A DNA stretch of 64,000 nucleotides from CAZSDU01 sp964605775 (GCA_964605775.1 CAZSDU010000002.1:174531-238530), one strand, 5' to 3'. Positions 34,882 to 44,328 are shown, counted from the first letter of the stretch. The notes: generated by a model from the sequence alone, not told the origin. Translations and numbers: made by a program.

Positions 34882-37812
34882 TTAAAACAGGGCGTCATAA
34901 AGGACCTCAATGGGATGCTTGGCTTTACGTCCCGTGCCATCCTGGATCTGTTGACGGCAGGAAGTCCCTGGAGCAGCAATGATCACTTCGGGATCTGTTT
35001 TCCTGATTTCTGGAAACAATACCAGTTCGCCGACCTTCATGGAAACTTCATAATGTTCTTTTTCATATCCGAAAGCGCCAGCCATCCCGCAGCAACCAGA
35101 TTCGATTTCTTCGACCTTGTAATTAACGGGTAAAGACAGCATTTTTTTTGTTGGTTCCATGGAAGCAAGCGCTTTTTGATGACAATGCCCGTGCAATTTA
35201 ATGATCCTTGAATCCTTTGTGAAGAATTGCTGGAGCGATTTTCCCTCCCCCTGCATCCTGGGCTCCGCTTTATGTATAATGAATTCTTCGAATAACAAGG
35301 CATTGGCAGCAAGTCGTTTGGCCGCTTCTTTCTGGGAAGAATCAACAAGCTCAGGATATTCATCCCTGAAACTCAGGATGGCTGAAGGTTCGATTCCGAT
35401 AAGAGGTGATTTTTCGGTGATCAGTCCTTCGAGCAATCTTACATTGGTATTGATGATTTTTTTTGCTTTCCTGATCAGGCCTTTTGACAGGTAAGTCCTG
35501 CCACTTTCCAGATGGTTGGGAAGGATGACAGTATAGCCCAGGGCATTCAGTAATTTAATCGCTTTGATCCCGATTTCAACGTCATTGAAATTGCTAAACT
35601 CATCCGCAAAAAGATAAACCACCTGACTCTCAGGAGCAAGATGAGGTTGCTGACGACTTGCCCAATGCCGTAACGTGGTTGCATAGAGTAAAGGGATGTT
35701 CCTGGCAGGAGCAAATCCAAGGATTCTTTTCGTAATACCTGAAATCATGGCATTACGTTGAAAAAAATTAAATAATCCCGGCATTAAGCTTCCCAATGCA
35801 TTAATTTTCGTGATGTGTGCAATGAGCCTTGAACGCAGTGGAATCCCATTGGCATCATAGTAATGCTGAAGAAATTCTGCCTTTAGTTTCGCGATATCAA
35901 CGTTGGAAGGACATTCTGATTTACAGGCTTTGCAGGAAAGACAAAGATCCATTATTTCATAGATCTCCCGGTGATCAAACGGGTTAAGCTTCTCCGAATG
36001 GGTCAGAAATTCTCTGAGAATATTGGCTCTGGCCCTGGTTGTCGTATTTTCATCCTTTAAAGCCATATAAGAAGGGCACATCCATCGACCCGTCAATACC
36101 GTATTGCGGCAGTCACCCGATCCATTGCATTGCTCTGCTGCCCTCAGTATTCCATGATTCACAGAAAAATCAAAAAAAGTGTCAATCTTTCTGGCTTTCT
36201 GACCAACTTCGAATCTCAGACTGGTATTCATTTTCGGGGTATCGACAATCTTATGGGGATTGAAGATATGTGCTGGGTCCCAGGTATTTTTTATCGCTTT
36301 GAGCAGGGAATAATTCCGTTCCCCGATCATCAGGGGGATAAATTCACCCCTCAGACGCCCGTCTCCATGCTCACCGCTGAGGGACCCTCTGAATTTTTTA
36401 ACGAGTTTGGCTGTTTCTAACGCTACTGTATGGAAAAGTGATACATCTCCAGGATCTTTCAGGTTGAGAACCGGTCGTAAATGTAATTCTCCTGACCCGA
36501 CATGAGCATAGTAGACACAGTTAAGTCCCAATCCTGAAATCAATTCGTTGAACTCCCTGATATACTCGGGCAGCACTTCCGGACTGACGGCAGTATCTTC
36601 AGTAACTGGCACTGGTTTTCGGTCGCCAGGATAGTTGGAAAGCACTCCGAGTCCGGCCTTCCTGAGCTCCCAGACCCTTTTCAGTTCCGGAGGGAAAACG
36701 ATGGGAAAATGATATCCCAACCCCGAAGCACGCATCTCGGTTTCCATGTCAGCAGCTATGTTCAGGATTTCTTCCCGGGTATCTCTCGCAAATTCAATGA
36801 TCAGGATGGCTGCCGGATCCCCTTCAATAAAAAATCTGTTTTTACGCTGGGTAGGGTTGTCACGGGTACAATCCATGATGGCTTTATCCATTAATTCCAC
36901 GGATCCCGGGTGGTAATTCAGGGCGATCAGGTTGGCTTTCAGGGATTCCTCAACGGAATGACAATGGACACAGATTAATGCTTTCGCTTTGGGGGGCAGA
37001 GGAACCAGATTTAGTTTGATTTCGGTAATGAACATTAGGGTACCCTCGGAGCCTGCAATGAGTTTCGAAAAATTAAAGGGTGGAATGGATGCATGGGTGA
37101 GTGGGTGAAAAGGAGAGGTTTCCAGTAGCAGGTCGATGGCGTAGCCGGTATTCCTTCTGTGAAGTGATGGTTCCGGAAATTCTTTGCGTATCTCTTTTTG
37201 GTTCTCAGGGTCGGAAAGTAGGTCTGATATTTGTCGGTAAATCTTATTTTCCAAGGTGTCTCCCAATGTTTTGGCCTGAAATTCCGGGACTGTCAAATCA
37301 CTGAATTCCACTTCTGATCCATCGCTTAAAAATCCTTTTACCGAGAGAACATGATCACGTGTACTTCCATAAATGATTGAATGCGCTCCACAGGAATTAT
37401 TGCCGACCATACCCCCGATCATACAACGGCTGGAGGTCGATGTTTCCGGTCCGAAATATAAACCAAGGGGCTCAAGGGTTTTATTTAATTCGTCAAGGAT
37501 AACCCCGGGTTGAACACGGACCCAGTGATCTTCTTGATTGATTTCGATGATTTGTGTCAGATATTTTGAAACATCCACGATCATACCGGAACCGACCACC
37601 TGGCCGGCGAGAGAAGTACCCGCGGTACGTGGAATCAGGGGTATGTTATGCTGACCGGCATATCCGATCAGGATACGGATATCATTGATCGTTTTTGGAC
37701 GTGCTACAGCAAGCGGAACTTCACGGTATGCCGATGCATCTGTGGCATACATCAGGCGTGAGGCTGTATCGAAATAGAGATCTCCTTCCAAAAGACGTTT
37801 AAGTTCATGCAT
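34882..37812 (-). CDS. FAD/Fe-S dehydrogenase, YdiJ-like (D-2-hydroxyacid oxidation)
   Basis: At 976 residues this single chain joins a GlcD-like FAD domain (PRTAGTSLAGQVVG, NNSCGAHS, LIAGSEGTL, SGEHGDGRLRGEF) with a GlcF-like Fe-S part: CNGSGDCR...MCPSYMAL, CLSCKACKSECPSNVD, and a CCG segment (GHCHQKAL, ESGCCGMAGAFGYE). Length and order match E. coli YdiJ, a D-2-hydroxyglutarate dehydrogenase, though D-lactate or another 2-hydroxyacid is possible. It passes electrons to a carrier, probably a quinone. The ATG at 37812 gives MHELKRLLEGD; a longer frame would overlap the esterase gene, which ends 4 bp upstream. A short segment (about 233-243) is an insertion encoded by an 8-bp repeat. Confidence 0.88.
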   Translation of the reverse strand: MHELKRLLEGDLYFDTASRLMYATDASAYREVPLAVARPKTINDIRILIGYAGQHNIPLIPRTAGTSLAGQVVGSGMIVDVSKYLTQIIEINQEDHWVRVQPGVILDELNKTLEPLGLYFGPETSTSSRCMIGGMVGNNSCGAHSIIYGSTRDHVLSVKGFLSDGSEVEFSDLTVPEFQAKTLGDTLENKIYRQISDLLSDPENQKEIRKEFPEPSLHRRNTGYAIDLLLETSPFHPLTHASIPPFNFSKLIAGSEGTLMFITEIKLNLVPLPPKAKALICVHCHSVEESLKANLIALNYHPGSVELMDKAIMDCTRDNPTQRKNRFFIEGDPAAILIIEFARDTREEILNIAADMETEMRASGLGYHFPIVFPPELKRVWELRKAGLGVLSNYPGDRKPVPVTEDTAVSPEVLPEYIREFNELISGLGLNCVYYAHVGSGELHLRPVLNLKDPGDVSLFHTVALETAKLVKKFRGSLSGEHGDGRLRGEFIPLMIGERNYSLLKAIKNTWDPAHIFNPHKIVDTPKMNTSLRFEVGQKARKIDTFFDFSVNHGILRAAEQCNGSGDCRNTVLTGRWMCPSYMALKDENTTTRARANILREFLTHSEKLNPFDHREIYEIMDLCLSCKACKSECPSNVDIAKLKAEFLQHYYDANGIPLRSRLIAHITKINALGSLMPGLFNFFQRNAMISGITKRILGFAPARNIPLLYATTLRHWASRQQPHLAPESQVVYLFADEFSNFNDVEIGIKAIKLLNALGYTVILPNHLESGRTYLSKGLIRKAKKIINTNVRLLEGLITEKSPLIGIEPSAILSFRDEYPELVDSSQKEAAKRLAANALLFEEFIIHKAEPRMQGEGKSLQQFFTKDSRIIKLHGHCHQKALASMEPTKKMLSLPVNYKVEEIESGCCGMAGAFGYEKEHYEVSMKVGELVLFPEIRKTDPEVIIAAPGTSCRQQIQDGTGRKAKHPIEVLYDALF
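37083..37114. repeat. Octamer repeat inside the YdiJ-like gene
   Basis: Units GAATGGAT, GCATGGGT, GAGTGGGT, GAAAAGGA run in the 8-bp phase. On the coding strand they give the HPLTHASIPPF stretch, which interrupts an otherwise conserved part of the FAD domain. Confidence 0.65.
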
Positions 37813-37816
37813 AATC

Positions 37817-38986
37817 TTATTCTTTTTCCTTATACCCTTTGTCGATGGCTTGACGGTAATGCTGCATGTAGGCAATTGTATCATGGTTCCTTAAATCCAG
37901 GACGGATTGCAAATACATGGGTTCAGGATTCTCTGCATCAGCCATAGCATAGATCCTGATCCATTTTTCAGCCAGATCCCTTGCATCCTGATTCAATGCC
38001 GAATTAATCTGTGAATAACAATAAATACTGAGAAAAGACAGCAGTCGTTTGTTCATCCATGTCATTTCCTGGTCTTTCACGTTTCCTGTTCCAGTCTGCA
38101 GTGCGGATATTTTTTCAGTCCACCAGCTAAGGTCTTTGGACACTAAGGCATCCATCAGCAGCTGACGTTCTGCATCCTCTTTCTGAAGAACTTTCTCACG
38201 ATACTGCTGATGTTTCGAAAAAGCAGGGGCTTGCTTCAGTAATAAAGCATGCTTTTCAACAGGACTCAAACCAGGGTTGCCTTCCAGGTTGATCCATTGG
38301 ATGGCTTCTTTGATCACATCTTCGGGAGGCCATTCATGAGCGCCTTCGAAAGTCGTAAAAAAATGTCTTACTGCGGTCTGATCCAGCATCCGGTCCAACT
38401 GCAGCATTTCATTCAGATTGAAATCGCCTAGACCTGAAATACCGAATAGTTCAAATGTCAGGGTAGGAATGGAATTCAAACCCGGAAGCCCGGCCCCACA
38501 GGCAATCACACCACGTATCCCCGGATGAATCAAAGCCATCATAATGGATACCCTGGCCCCTCCAGAAAATCCCAAGAGGTAAACCCTGCTTTTATCGAAA
38601 GACAAGGATTCGCCAAGATCAGTCATCAGGGTTTGATACATTTGCTGGGTTGCTTCCGTACTTTGTCCGTTTTTTGAATTATTTGACGCTGCAAGAATAA
38701 AACCGTACTGCCTGGCCAGGTCTTTGTATTTTTCAACCGGTAGTAAACCTGATGCATGGGGATCGAAAGCTAGAATCAAAGGAAAACCTTTTTCCGGAGG
38801 GAGGGTTTTCGGAATAAACAGCGCATAGGTGATGGTGGTGTCAGCAGCACAGGGAATAGCAGCATATACTTTCCCCGGCTGGGGATGATCCCTGCTTTCC
38901 TTTCCATTCTTGCTGGCATTCGATAAACAAGAGGGGTAAAACAGGGAAATTGAACAGAACAGGGATAATGTATAAATAAATCTCAC
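37817..38986 (-). CDS. Lipoprotein alpha/beta-hydrolase (esterase-like)
   Basis: This 389-residue protein has a lipoprotein signal ending FYPSC (Cys 20). The alpha/beta-hydrolase part shows the nucleophile elbow GFSGGA, a possible acid in GLGDFN and a His in GAHEWPP, in the right order. It resembles esterases of the dienelactone-hydrolase/poly-hydroxybutyrate depolymerase type; the substrate is unknown. The C-terminal 110 residues are helical and may be a TPR-like addition. It overlaps the upstream DUF1338-like fragment by 4 bases and precedes the YdiJ-like gene by 4 bp, so all three form one operon. Confidence 0.8.
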   Translation of the reverse strand: MRFIYTLSLFCSISLFYPSCLSNASKNGKESRDHPQPGKVYAAIPCAADTTITYALFIPKTLPPEKGFPLILAFDPHASGLLPVEKYKDLARQYGFILAASNNSKNGQSTEATQQMYQTLMTDLGESLSFDKSRVYLLGFSGGARVSIMMALIHPGIRGVIACGAGLPGLNSIPTLTFELFGISGLGDFNLNEMLQLDRMLDQTAVRHFFTTFEGAHEWPPEDVIKEAIQWINLEGNPGLSPVEKHALLLKQAPAFSKHQQYREKVLQKEDAERQLLMDALVSKDLSWWTEKISALQTGTGNVKDQEMTWMNKRLLSFLSIYCYSQINSALNQDARDLAEKWIRIYAMADAENPEPMYLQSVLDLRNHDTIAYMQHYRQAIDKGYKEKE

Positions 38987-39177
38987 TTTTTATAGAAATT
39001 TGTGGATTCAAATATCTTATCAGCGGTTTTAGCAATAAAACCACTGTACAAACTGCCGTCATGATCGTTGACCACTGTTTCCCCTTCCGACACAAACAGA
39101 TCAAAAACTTTTTTCGTGACCGGATTTTTCGTTGTGTAATCCACCCAAAGCCTGTTCAATATATCTGGAAGTGTCAT
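38983..39177 (-). pseudogene. DUF1338 (2-oxoadipate dioxygenase-like) gene with internal deletion
   Basis: The 64-residue frame opens MTLPDILNRLWVDYTT and continues to GETVVNDH, which matches my memory of the N-terminus of DUF1338 proteins, where the NDH His binds metal. It then jumps to YSGFIAKTADKIFESTN, which looks like the C-terminus of the same family, leaving out the roughly 200 or more residues between. The start fits a -7 element 16 nt upstream and the stop overlaps the esterase start (ATGA), so the operon frame is kept. DUF1338 enzymes (YdcJ/HglS) turn 2-oxoadipate into D-2-hydroxyglutarate, the substrate of YdiJ-type enzymes such as the one two genes on. It could instead be an unrelated small protein. 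Confidence 0.5.
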
Positions 39178-39192
39178 GGGTTTTATTTTTTT

Positions 39193-39200
39193 CAAAAATA
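39193..39200 (-). promoter_or_regulatory. -7 element for the DUF1338 remnant-esterase-dehydrogenase operon
   Basis: Reads TATTTTTG on the minus strand, ending 16 nt before the ATG at 39177. Confidence 0.55.
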
Positions 39201-39255
39201 ACGAAAAGGACCTTCCATTTTCCATGGTTAAAGGAAGAAAATGGTCATTTTTTAG

Positions 39256-39283
39256 TTGACTAATAAAGAAATCCTTACTTTTG
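39256..39283 (+). promoter_or_regulatory. Promoter of the propeller histidine kinase gene
   Basis: TTG at 39256-39258 and TACTTTTG at 39276-39283, 17 nt apart. The -7 element ends 40 nt before the ATG. Confidence 0.55.
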
Positions 39284-39323
39284 ATAAGGAATTCTCCATA
39301 ACAGATCGGGATTTTTTATTTTT

Positions 39324-42300
39324 ATGAACGCATCGCCCTGCTTTTCCATTTTTTTTAGAATTTTCCTTTTTGGAGTTCTTTTTTTTCTGGAAGCCTCGAC
39401 TTGCTTTGCCCAGCGATATTTGTCGCGGACATACACCGAAACGGATGGGCTGGCAGCTTCCATGGTCTATGGTATTGTCCAGGATTCCTCTGGCATTATC
39501 TGGATTGCCCGCAGGTCAGGTATTTCTTCTTACGATGGCACTTCTTTCACCAATTACAATGTCAATGATGGCTTGAGGGCAACTACTTATACTTTTATAA
39601 CGATTGATGAAAAGGGAAAAATATGGGCCTTACCTGAGGCAACCAATTTGATGGTGACCACTTTTAACGGAAAGAAATGGGAGGCCTTCGCCGGTCAATC
39701 TGGTCTCCGGACAAGTGTGGGAACCAAGTATTCTTCTTTTGAGGTTTGTTATTCCGATGGAAAGCCTGTTTTTTTTATCGGGACTACCCGGGATGGAGTT
39801 TTTATCAACCGGAACGGAAGATGGAGCAGGTTTGGCAGAGATAATGGACTCATTAGCAATAATATTTTCTCTGTCAGATGCCTGAACGGTGTTATTTATA
39901 TCGCTACTGATAAAGGCTTATCCATCATAAGAAAGAACATCATCGAAAATAATCCTCCCTGTCAATCCTCATTTCCTTCCAGGACAATACTCGGACTTGC
40001 CCAAGATGGGAATGGATTATGGCTGCTTGGAAGTAACTGGCTTGGTTATCTTAAGGAAGGGAAATTTGAGCTGATGAATACCGGTTTTAACCTGCCGTCC
40101 AATATTTTATGGAACTCTTGCTTTCTCTATCCTGACGGCAGAGGGAATATCTATTTTGGAAACCCTTCTTTAGTATACTGTTATTCACGGGAATTCAAAA
40201 CCTTAGAGGCCTTTGGAAGAAACAACGGCTTGATTTCTGAAGGAGGCACTTCAGTCTTGGTTGACCGGGAGCAGAACCTATGGTTTACAGGGCATCGGGG
40301 TATTACCAAGATCAGCTCAAAACGTTTTGTGAATTACTCACAAGCGGATGGTTTATTCAGTAATGAAGTGGCTTCCGCAATCATGAGAGGGCAGTCGGAT
40401 TATGTTTTTGGTCATGAAGGAGGCCTTTCTTTTTTTAATGGGAAAGGATTTTCAAAAAAAAATCTTGTTCATCCTAATGCTGTTGCCAGCTTCGAAAACA
40501 GAGTACTTGACCTTGATCAGGATTTATCCGGTAATCTATGGTGTGCGGTTAGCGGCTTGGGTCTTGCCAGACTTGATCAGTCGGGAAAAATAAAATGGTT
40601 CGGGGAGAATAACGGGTTGAAAGGAATTTCCTACGCTGTTACTCATACTTCTGATGGGAAGGTTTTTGCGGGAACCTCTTTTGGCTTGTTTCAATGCAAT
40701 GGGGAGGAGTTTATTCCATTGAAGCTGGATGGTCTTGATCAGACTGGAGTCAGAAAAATAATTCCGGGACCGGATAATTCACTCTACCTGGCCACGATGA
40801 GTAACGGGTTGATCCATTATGAAAATGGCCTGTCCACGGTTTATATGCCATCTGACAACTCCCTGGCGACAAATGCCTTTTCCTTTCTGGCAGACAGGGA
40901 AAACCGTAAGTTGGTGGGGACTGCTGCCGGTCTGTACATGATCAAAGATAAGGCTTTGGTTAAGGTTGACGAGGGGGGCTTGAGCATTGATCGTCCTGTA
41001 TATCTTATCATTGAAGACCGTTCATGGAGGCTTTGGTTTGGTACAGACCATGGACTTTATCGATGGGATGGCTCAAACCTTGAACATTTTGCCACAAAGG
41101 ATGGGTTGTCAGGATTGGAAATAAACCGTGATGCGTCCTTTATGGATCAGAAAAATCATATCTGGTTCGGGACCAACAACGGCCTGACGGTTTTTCAACC
41201 GGAATTTGATTATGATATGACAGCCATTCCTCCACCCATCATTAAAATTTTATCGCTTGATGCAGGAGTCGACTCCCTTAACCCGAATCAGGATAGATTA
41301 CTGGCTAACAATCAGAATAATTTGGTGTTTACTTTTCGCGTCATATCACTGATCGATGAAAAACAGGTCTTTTACAAATATAAGCTTGAAAACCTCGATA
41401 CCTCCTGGTCGGAAAAAATACATTTTGTTGATGATAAAATCCGTTTTAACAATTTACCGCCGGGAAATTATCGGTTACAGTTAAAAGCCTGTAATGCTCT
41501 TGGCATATGGACCGAACCGGTGGTTTCAGGATATTTCAGAATTCCCCAACCCTTTTATTTTCAATGGTGGTTTCTGTTGCCTGTTTTGCTGTTATTGATC
41601 CTCTTGACAGGATTGACAGGGAGGTTTATTCTGGTCAACCGGTACAATGTAAAACTGGAGCACATGGTCGCCCTCCGTACGGCAGAATTGTCTGAGAGTA
41701 ATGCAGCCAAAGATAATTTTTTCTCCATCATTGCTCATGACCTGAAAAGCCCCTTCAATGTCATTCTGGGAATGCTGGATATTTTAAACCGGGATTATGA
41801 TGAGTATTCAGAGAATGAAAAAAAGGAGATGTTACTCAAACTGAAGAATGCTTCTGTAAGAACCATCAATCTCCTGGACAACTTGCTGACCTGGGCACGT
41901 TCTCAGAAAGGACTTCTTCCTATTATCCCGGAGAATATAAAAATTTCAGATCTGGTGGATGAGAACCTGACCCTGATGGAACCTTCCGCTCATGCGAAAA
42001 AGATCAGCCTGTTAAAAAACGGTGAGGAGCATCTTATTGTCAGGGCCGACCGGAATATGCTGAACACCATTATCCGTAACCTTTTTTCCAATGCCATAAA
42101 ATACACTTACCCCGGAGGAAAAGTGGAGATCTTGATACAAGTGAAAGACCCCAAAACCGTTGAAATATCAGTTAAAGACTATGGCTGCGGGATGTCGGCA
42201 CAGGTGTTGGGAAAACTATTTAAAATCGATTCGAGACTGTCGGCCAAGGGTACGCGCAATGAGATCGGAACGGGATTGGGTTTGATCCTTTGCAAGGATT

Positions 42301-42389
42301 TTATTGAAAAAAATCATGGCAGCATACAGGTGAGCAGCATAGAAGGAAAAGGCAGTACTTTTTCGTTTACAGTACCCTCAGGTGTTTGA
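39324..42389 (+). CDS. Two-component propeller sensor histidine kinase
   Basis: This 1021-residue protein has a signal peptide (to about residue 29), a periplasmic double beta-propeller of about 660 residues with repeats ending in 'W-x-G/A' blades (IWIARRSGISSYDG, LWFTGHRGITKIS, IWFGTNNGLTVFQ), a Y_Y_Y domain, a membrane helix (about 750-772), a HisKA domain with His 805 (SIIAHDLKSPF) and a HATPase_c domain (NLFSNAIKYTY, DYGCGMS, GTGLGLILC). No AraC regulator or receiver is fused at the C-terminus, unlike the hybrid sensors of polysaccharide loci. The ligand and partner regulator are unknown; no sugar-use genes lie beside it. It has its own promoter. Confidence 0.93.
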   Translation: MNASPCFSIFFRIFLFGVLFFLEASTCFAQRYLSRTYTETDGLAASMVYGIVQDSSGIIWIARRSGISSYDGTSFTNYNVNDGLRATTYTFITIDEKGKIWALPEATNLMVTTFNGKKWEAFAGQSGLRTSVGTKYSSFEVCYSDGKPVFFIGTTRDGVFINRNGRWSRFGRDNGLISNNIFSVRCLNGVIYIATDKGLSIIRKNIIENNPPCQSSFPSRTILGLAQDGNGLWLLGSNWLGYLKEGKFELMNTGFNLPSNILWNSCFLYPDGRGNIYFGNPSLVYCYSREFKTLEAFGRNNGLISEGGTSVLVDREQNLWFTGHRGITKISSKRFVNYSQADGLFSNEVASAIMRGQSDYVFGHEGGLSFFNGKGFSKKNLVHPNAVASFENRVLDLDQDLSGNLWCAVSGLGLARLDQSGKIKWFGENNGLKGISYAVTHTSDGKVFAGTSFGLFQCNGEEFIPLKLDGLDQTGVRKIIPGPDNSLYLATMSNGLIHYENGLSTVYMPSDNSLATNAFSFLADRENRKLVGTAAGLYMIKDKALVKVDEGGLSIDRPVYLIIEDRSWRLWFGTDHGLYRWDGSNLEHFATKDGLSGLEINRDASFMDQKNHIWFGTNNGLTVFQPEFDYDMTAIPPPIIKILSLDAGVDSLNPNQDRLLANNQNNLVFTFRVISLIDEKQVFYKYKLENLDTSWSEKIHFVDDKIRFNNLPPGNYRLQLKACNALGIWTEPVVSGYFRIPQPFYFQWWFLLPVLLLLILLTGLTGRFILVNRYNVKLEHMVALRTAELSESNAAKDNFFSIIAHDLKSPFNVILGMLDILNRDYDEYSENEKKEMLLKLKNASVRTINLLDNLLTWARSQKGLLPIIPENIKISDLVDENLTLMEPSAHAKKISLLKNGEEHLIVRADRNMLNTIIRNLFSNAIKYTYPGGKVEILIQVKDPKTVEISVKDYGCGMSAQVLGKLFKIDSRLSAKGTRNEIGTGLGLILCKDFIEKNHGSIQVSSIEGKGSTFSFTVPSGV

Positions 42390-42393
42390 TGCC

Positions 42394-43377
42394 TTAAAAT
42401 AAGCCGGTCATCAATTCTTCCAATGTCAGATTGGAGAAATAATCCTCAATCCGGAATTTCTTTAATGCCTGCCTGATGGCAGATTCTTCATGGCTTAATC
42501 CGGTGAGGGAAAGTTCGATTTCCTCAGTGTCATATTTTCCGAAATAATCTCCGAAGATCCTGGCATGCAAAATGATCCCATTTTTGACATCAAGATCTAT
42601 CTCAATGGTCCCGCTTTTTTCTGTTCTGAGCATCCTCCTGAAATTATATTTCGGGGAATAACCGAAATTCCACTCCCAGGTACTGTATTTGCTTCTCACG
42701 AGTTCATGGATGTTTTCATGATCTTCATCGGAAAGTTCATAAAACCTGGCATCAGGATATTTCGATACCATGTGACGCTGGATGGTCTCGGCAAATTCCA
42801 GAACATCCATTGGGTGTTTCAGATGCTCACTGATATTGGTCACCCGGCTTCGGACAGATTTGACGGCTTTATCTTTGAATTTCAAGGGATCTACATTCAA
42901 AGCTTTACTAAGATCTGCCATATGCGCTGAAAACAGCAATGTTCCATGATGAAGCACCTTGTTTTTCCATATATGTTCAGCATTACCGGAAAATTTTTTT
43001 CCCTCTATGGTCAGATCGTTTCTTCCTTCAAAACGTGCATCTATTCCCAATGAACGAAGAACCTCCAGAATGGGTTCAGTGTATTTTCTGAAATCAATCA
43101 GACTTTCTTCCTGTCCTGATTTGATAAAGGTGAAATTCAGGTTTCCCAGATCGTGAAAAACCGCTCCTCCGCCTGAAAGACGGCGAACTACCCTGATGTT
43201 ATGCTGTTTAACATAGTCAAGATTGATCTCAGCCAGGGTATTCTGGTGTTTACCAACAATAATGGAAGGAGAATTTCTCCACAGCATGAAGGAATCTTCA
43301 GAAAAATGTTTCAGCACATATTCTTCCATTGCCAGGTTGCAATAAGGATCAGTATTATTTCTTTTGATAATCAGCAT
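42394..43377 (-). CDS. lplA: Lipoate-protein ligase
   Basis: This 327-residue protein attaches lipoate to 2-oxoacid dehydrogenase and glycine cleavage proteins. Signatures are NLAMEEYVL near the N-terminus, RRLSGGGAVFHDLGNLNFT for lipoyl-AMP binding, and an accessory C-terminal domain (after about 250). The ATG at 43377 is chosen: it fits a -7 element 17 nt upstream, and the longer frame would begin upstream of that promoter. It is divergent from the acyltransferase gene and converges with the kinase gene 4 bp away. Confidence 0.93.
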   Translation of the reverse strand: MLIIKRNNTDPYCNLAMEEYVLKHFSEDSFMLWRNSPSIIVGKHQNTLAEINLDYVKQHNIRVVRRLSGGGAVFHDLGNLNFTFIKSGQEESLIDFRKYTEPILEVLRSLGIDARFEGRNDLTIEGKKFSGNAEHIWKNKVLHHGTLLFSAHMADLSKALNVDPLKFKDKAVKSVRSRVTNISEHLKHPMDVLEFAETIQRHMVSKYPDARFYELSDEDHENIHELVRSKYSTWEWNFGYSPKYNFRRMLRTEKSGTIEIDLDVKNGIILHARIFGDYFGKYDTEEIELSLTGLSHEESAIRQALKKFRIEDYFSNLTLEELMTGLF

Positions 43378-43393
43378 GATTTTCAATTTTGCG

Positions 43394-43401
43394 CAAAAAT
43401 A
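43394..43401 (-). promoter_or_regulatory. -7 element for lplA
   Basis: Reads TATTTTTG on the minus strand, ending 17 nt before the lplA ATG. Confidence 0.6.
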
Positions 43402-43432
43402 AATCATTCTTTGAAAAAACACTGATTAAATG

Positions 43433-43440
43433 TACTTTTG
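43433..43440 (+). promoter_or_regulatory. -7 element for the acyltransferase gene
   Basis: TACTTTTG ends 9 nt before the ATG at 43450. Transcription from it would start near 43446, so the in-frame ATG at 43441 would lie upstream of the RNA and the mRNA would be nearly leaderless. Confidence 0.55.
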
Positions 43441-43449
43441 ATGCACGTT

Positions 43450-44328
43450 ATGGAAAGGCTGGTTTATTTCGTTTTTCGTTTTTTTGTCGGATTGTTTTCA
43501 TTGTTTTCTTTCAGACAATTATATTTCTTTTCGGATGTTCTCTGTTTTTTCTTTTACCGGATTGTAAAATACCGGAAGAAGATTGTTTTTGAAAACCTTA
43601 CACATTCATTTCCTGAAAAATCCGAAGAGGAAATAAAAATTATCGCCAGGGAATTTTATAAACATCTGTTCGATGTGGTCACAGAAAGTATGAAAGCTTT
43701 TACGATGACTGAGCAGTCGGTTGTTCCTCGCTATCAGTTCGTCAATGCAGGTATTTTGGATGATTATCATAAGAAAAATCAAAGCGTTATATGTGTGGCC
43801 GGGCATTTTAATAATTGGGAATGGGCAGGGATTGCAGCCGACCACCAGGTATCTCTGAAACCCATTGGCTTTTACCAGCCATTGACAAACAAACTGACCG
43901 ATGCCTATGTAAGAAGAGTAAGGGCAAAAGGCAGGGCAATCCTGGTCCCCATTACAAGAACAGCGGAAGTGTTTAAGACCGATTACGGTGAACCGGTGAT
44001 TATTTATATGGTTGCCGACCAGAGTCCGTCAAGTTCAAGATTGGCCTACTGGATTAAGTTTCTTAACCAGGAAACTGCGGTGCTGCATGGTCCGGAAAAG
44101 TATGCCCGATTGTCCAATTTTCCTGTTTTTTATGCAGATGTACAGAAAGTGCAAAGAGGGTATTATACCGTGACTTTTATTCCCCTTGTCATTGACCCGT
44201 CAGGCGCTGAAGCAGGAGAAATTACAAGAAAATATATGGGAACGCTGGAAGAAAAAATTAAAGAAAACCCTTCGAGCTATCTTTGGTCACACCGCCGCTG
44301 GAAACTCAAACGCCCTCCAACCCACTAA
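43450..44328 (+). CDS. LpxL/HtrB-family lipid acyltransferase
   Basis: This protein of about 292 residues has hydrophobic N-terminal helices and the acyltransferase motif H-x4-E as GHFNNWEW, then YQPLTNKL and VADQSPS, typical of the lauroyl/myristoyl transferases of lipid A and their Bacteroidota relatives. It probably acylates lipid A or another membrane lipid. Start choice: ATG 43450 rather than TTG 43438 or ATG 43441, because of the -7 element at 43433-43440. The C-terminus (RPPTH) is set by an 8-bp repeat shared with the end of the next, convergent gene. Confidence 0.85.
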   Translation: MERLVYFVFRFFVGLFSLFSFRQLYFFSDVLCFFFYRIVKYRKKIVFENLTHSFPEKSEEEIKIIAREFYKHLFDVVTESMKAFTMTEQSVVPRYQFVNAGILDDYHKKNQSVICVAGHFNNWEWAGIAADHQVSLKPIGFYQPLTNKLTDAYVRRVRAKGRAILVPITRTAEVFKTDYGEPVIIYMVADQSPSSSRLAYWIKFLNQETAVLHGPEKYARLSNFPVFYADVQKVQRGYYTVTFIPLVIDPSGAEAGEITRKYMGTLEEKIKENPSSYLWSHRRWKLKRPPTH

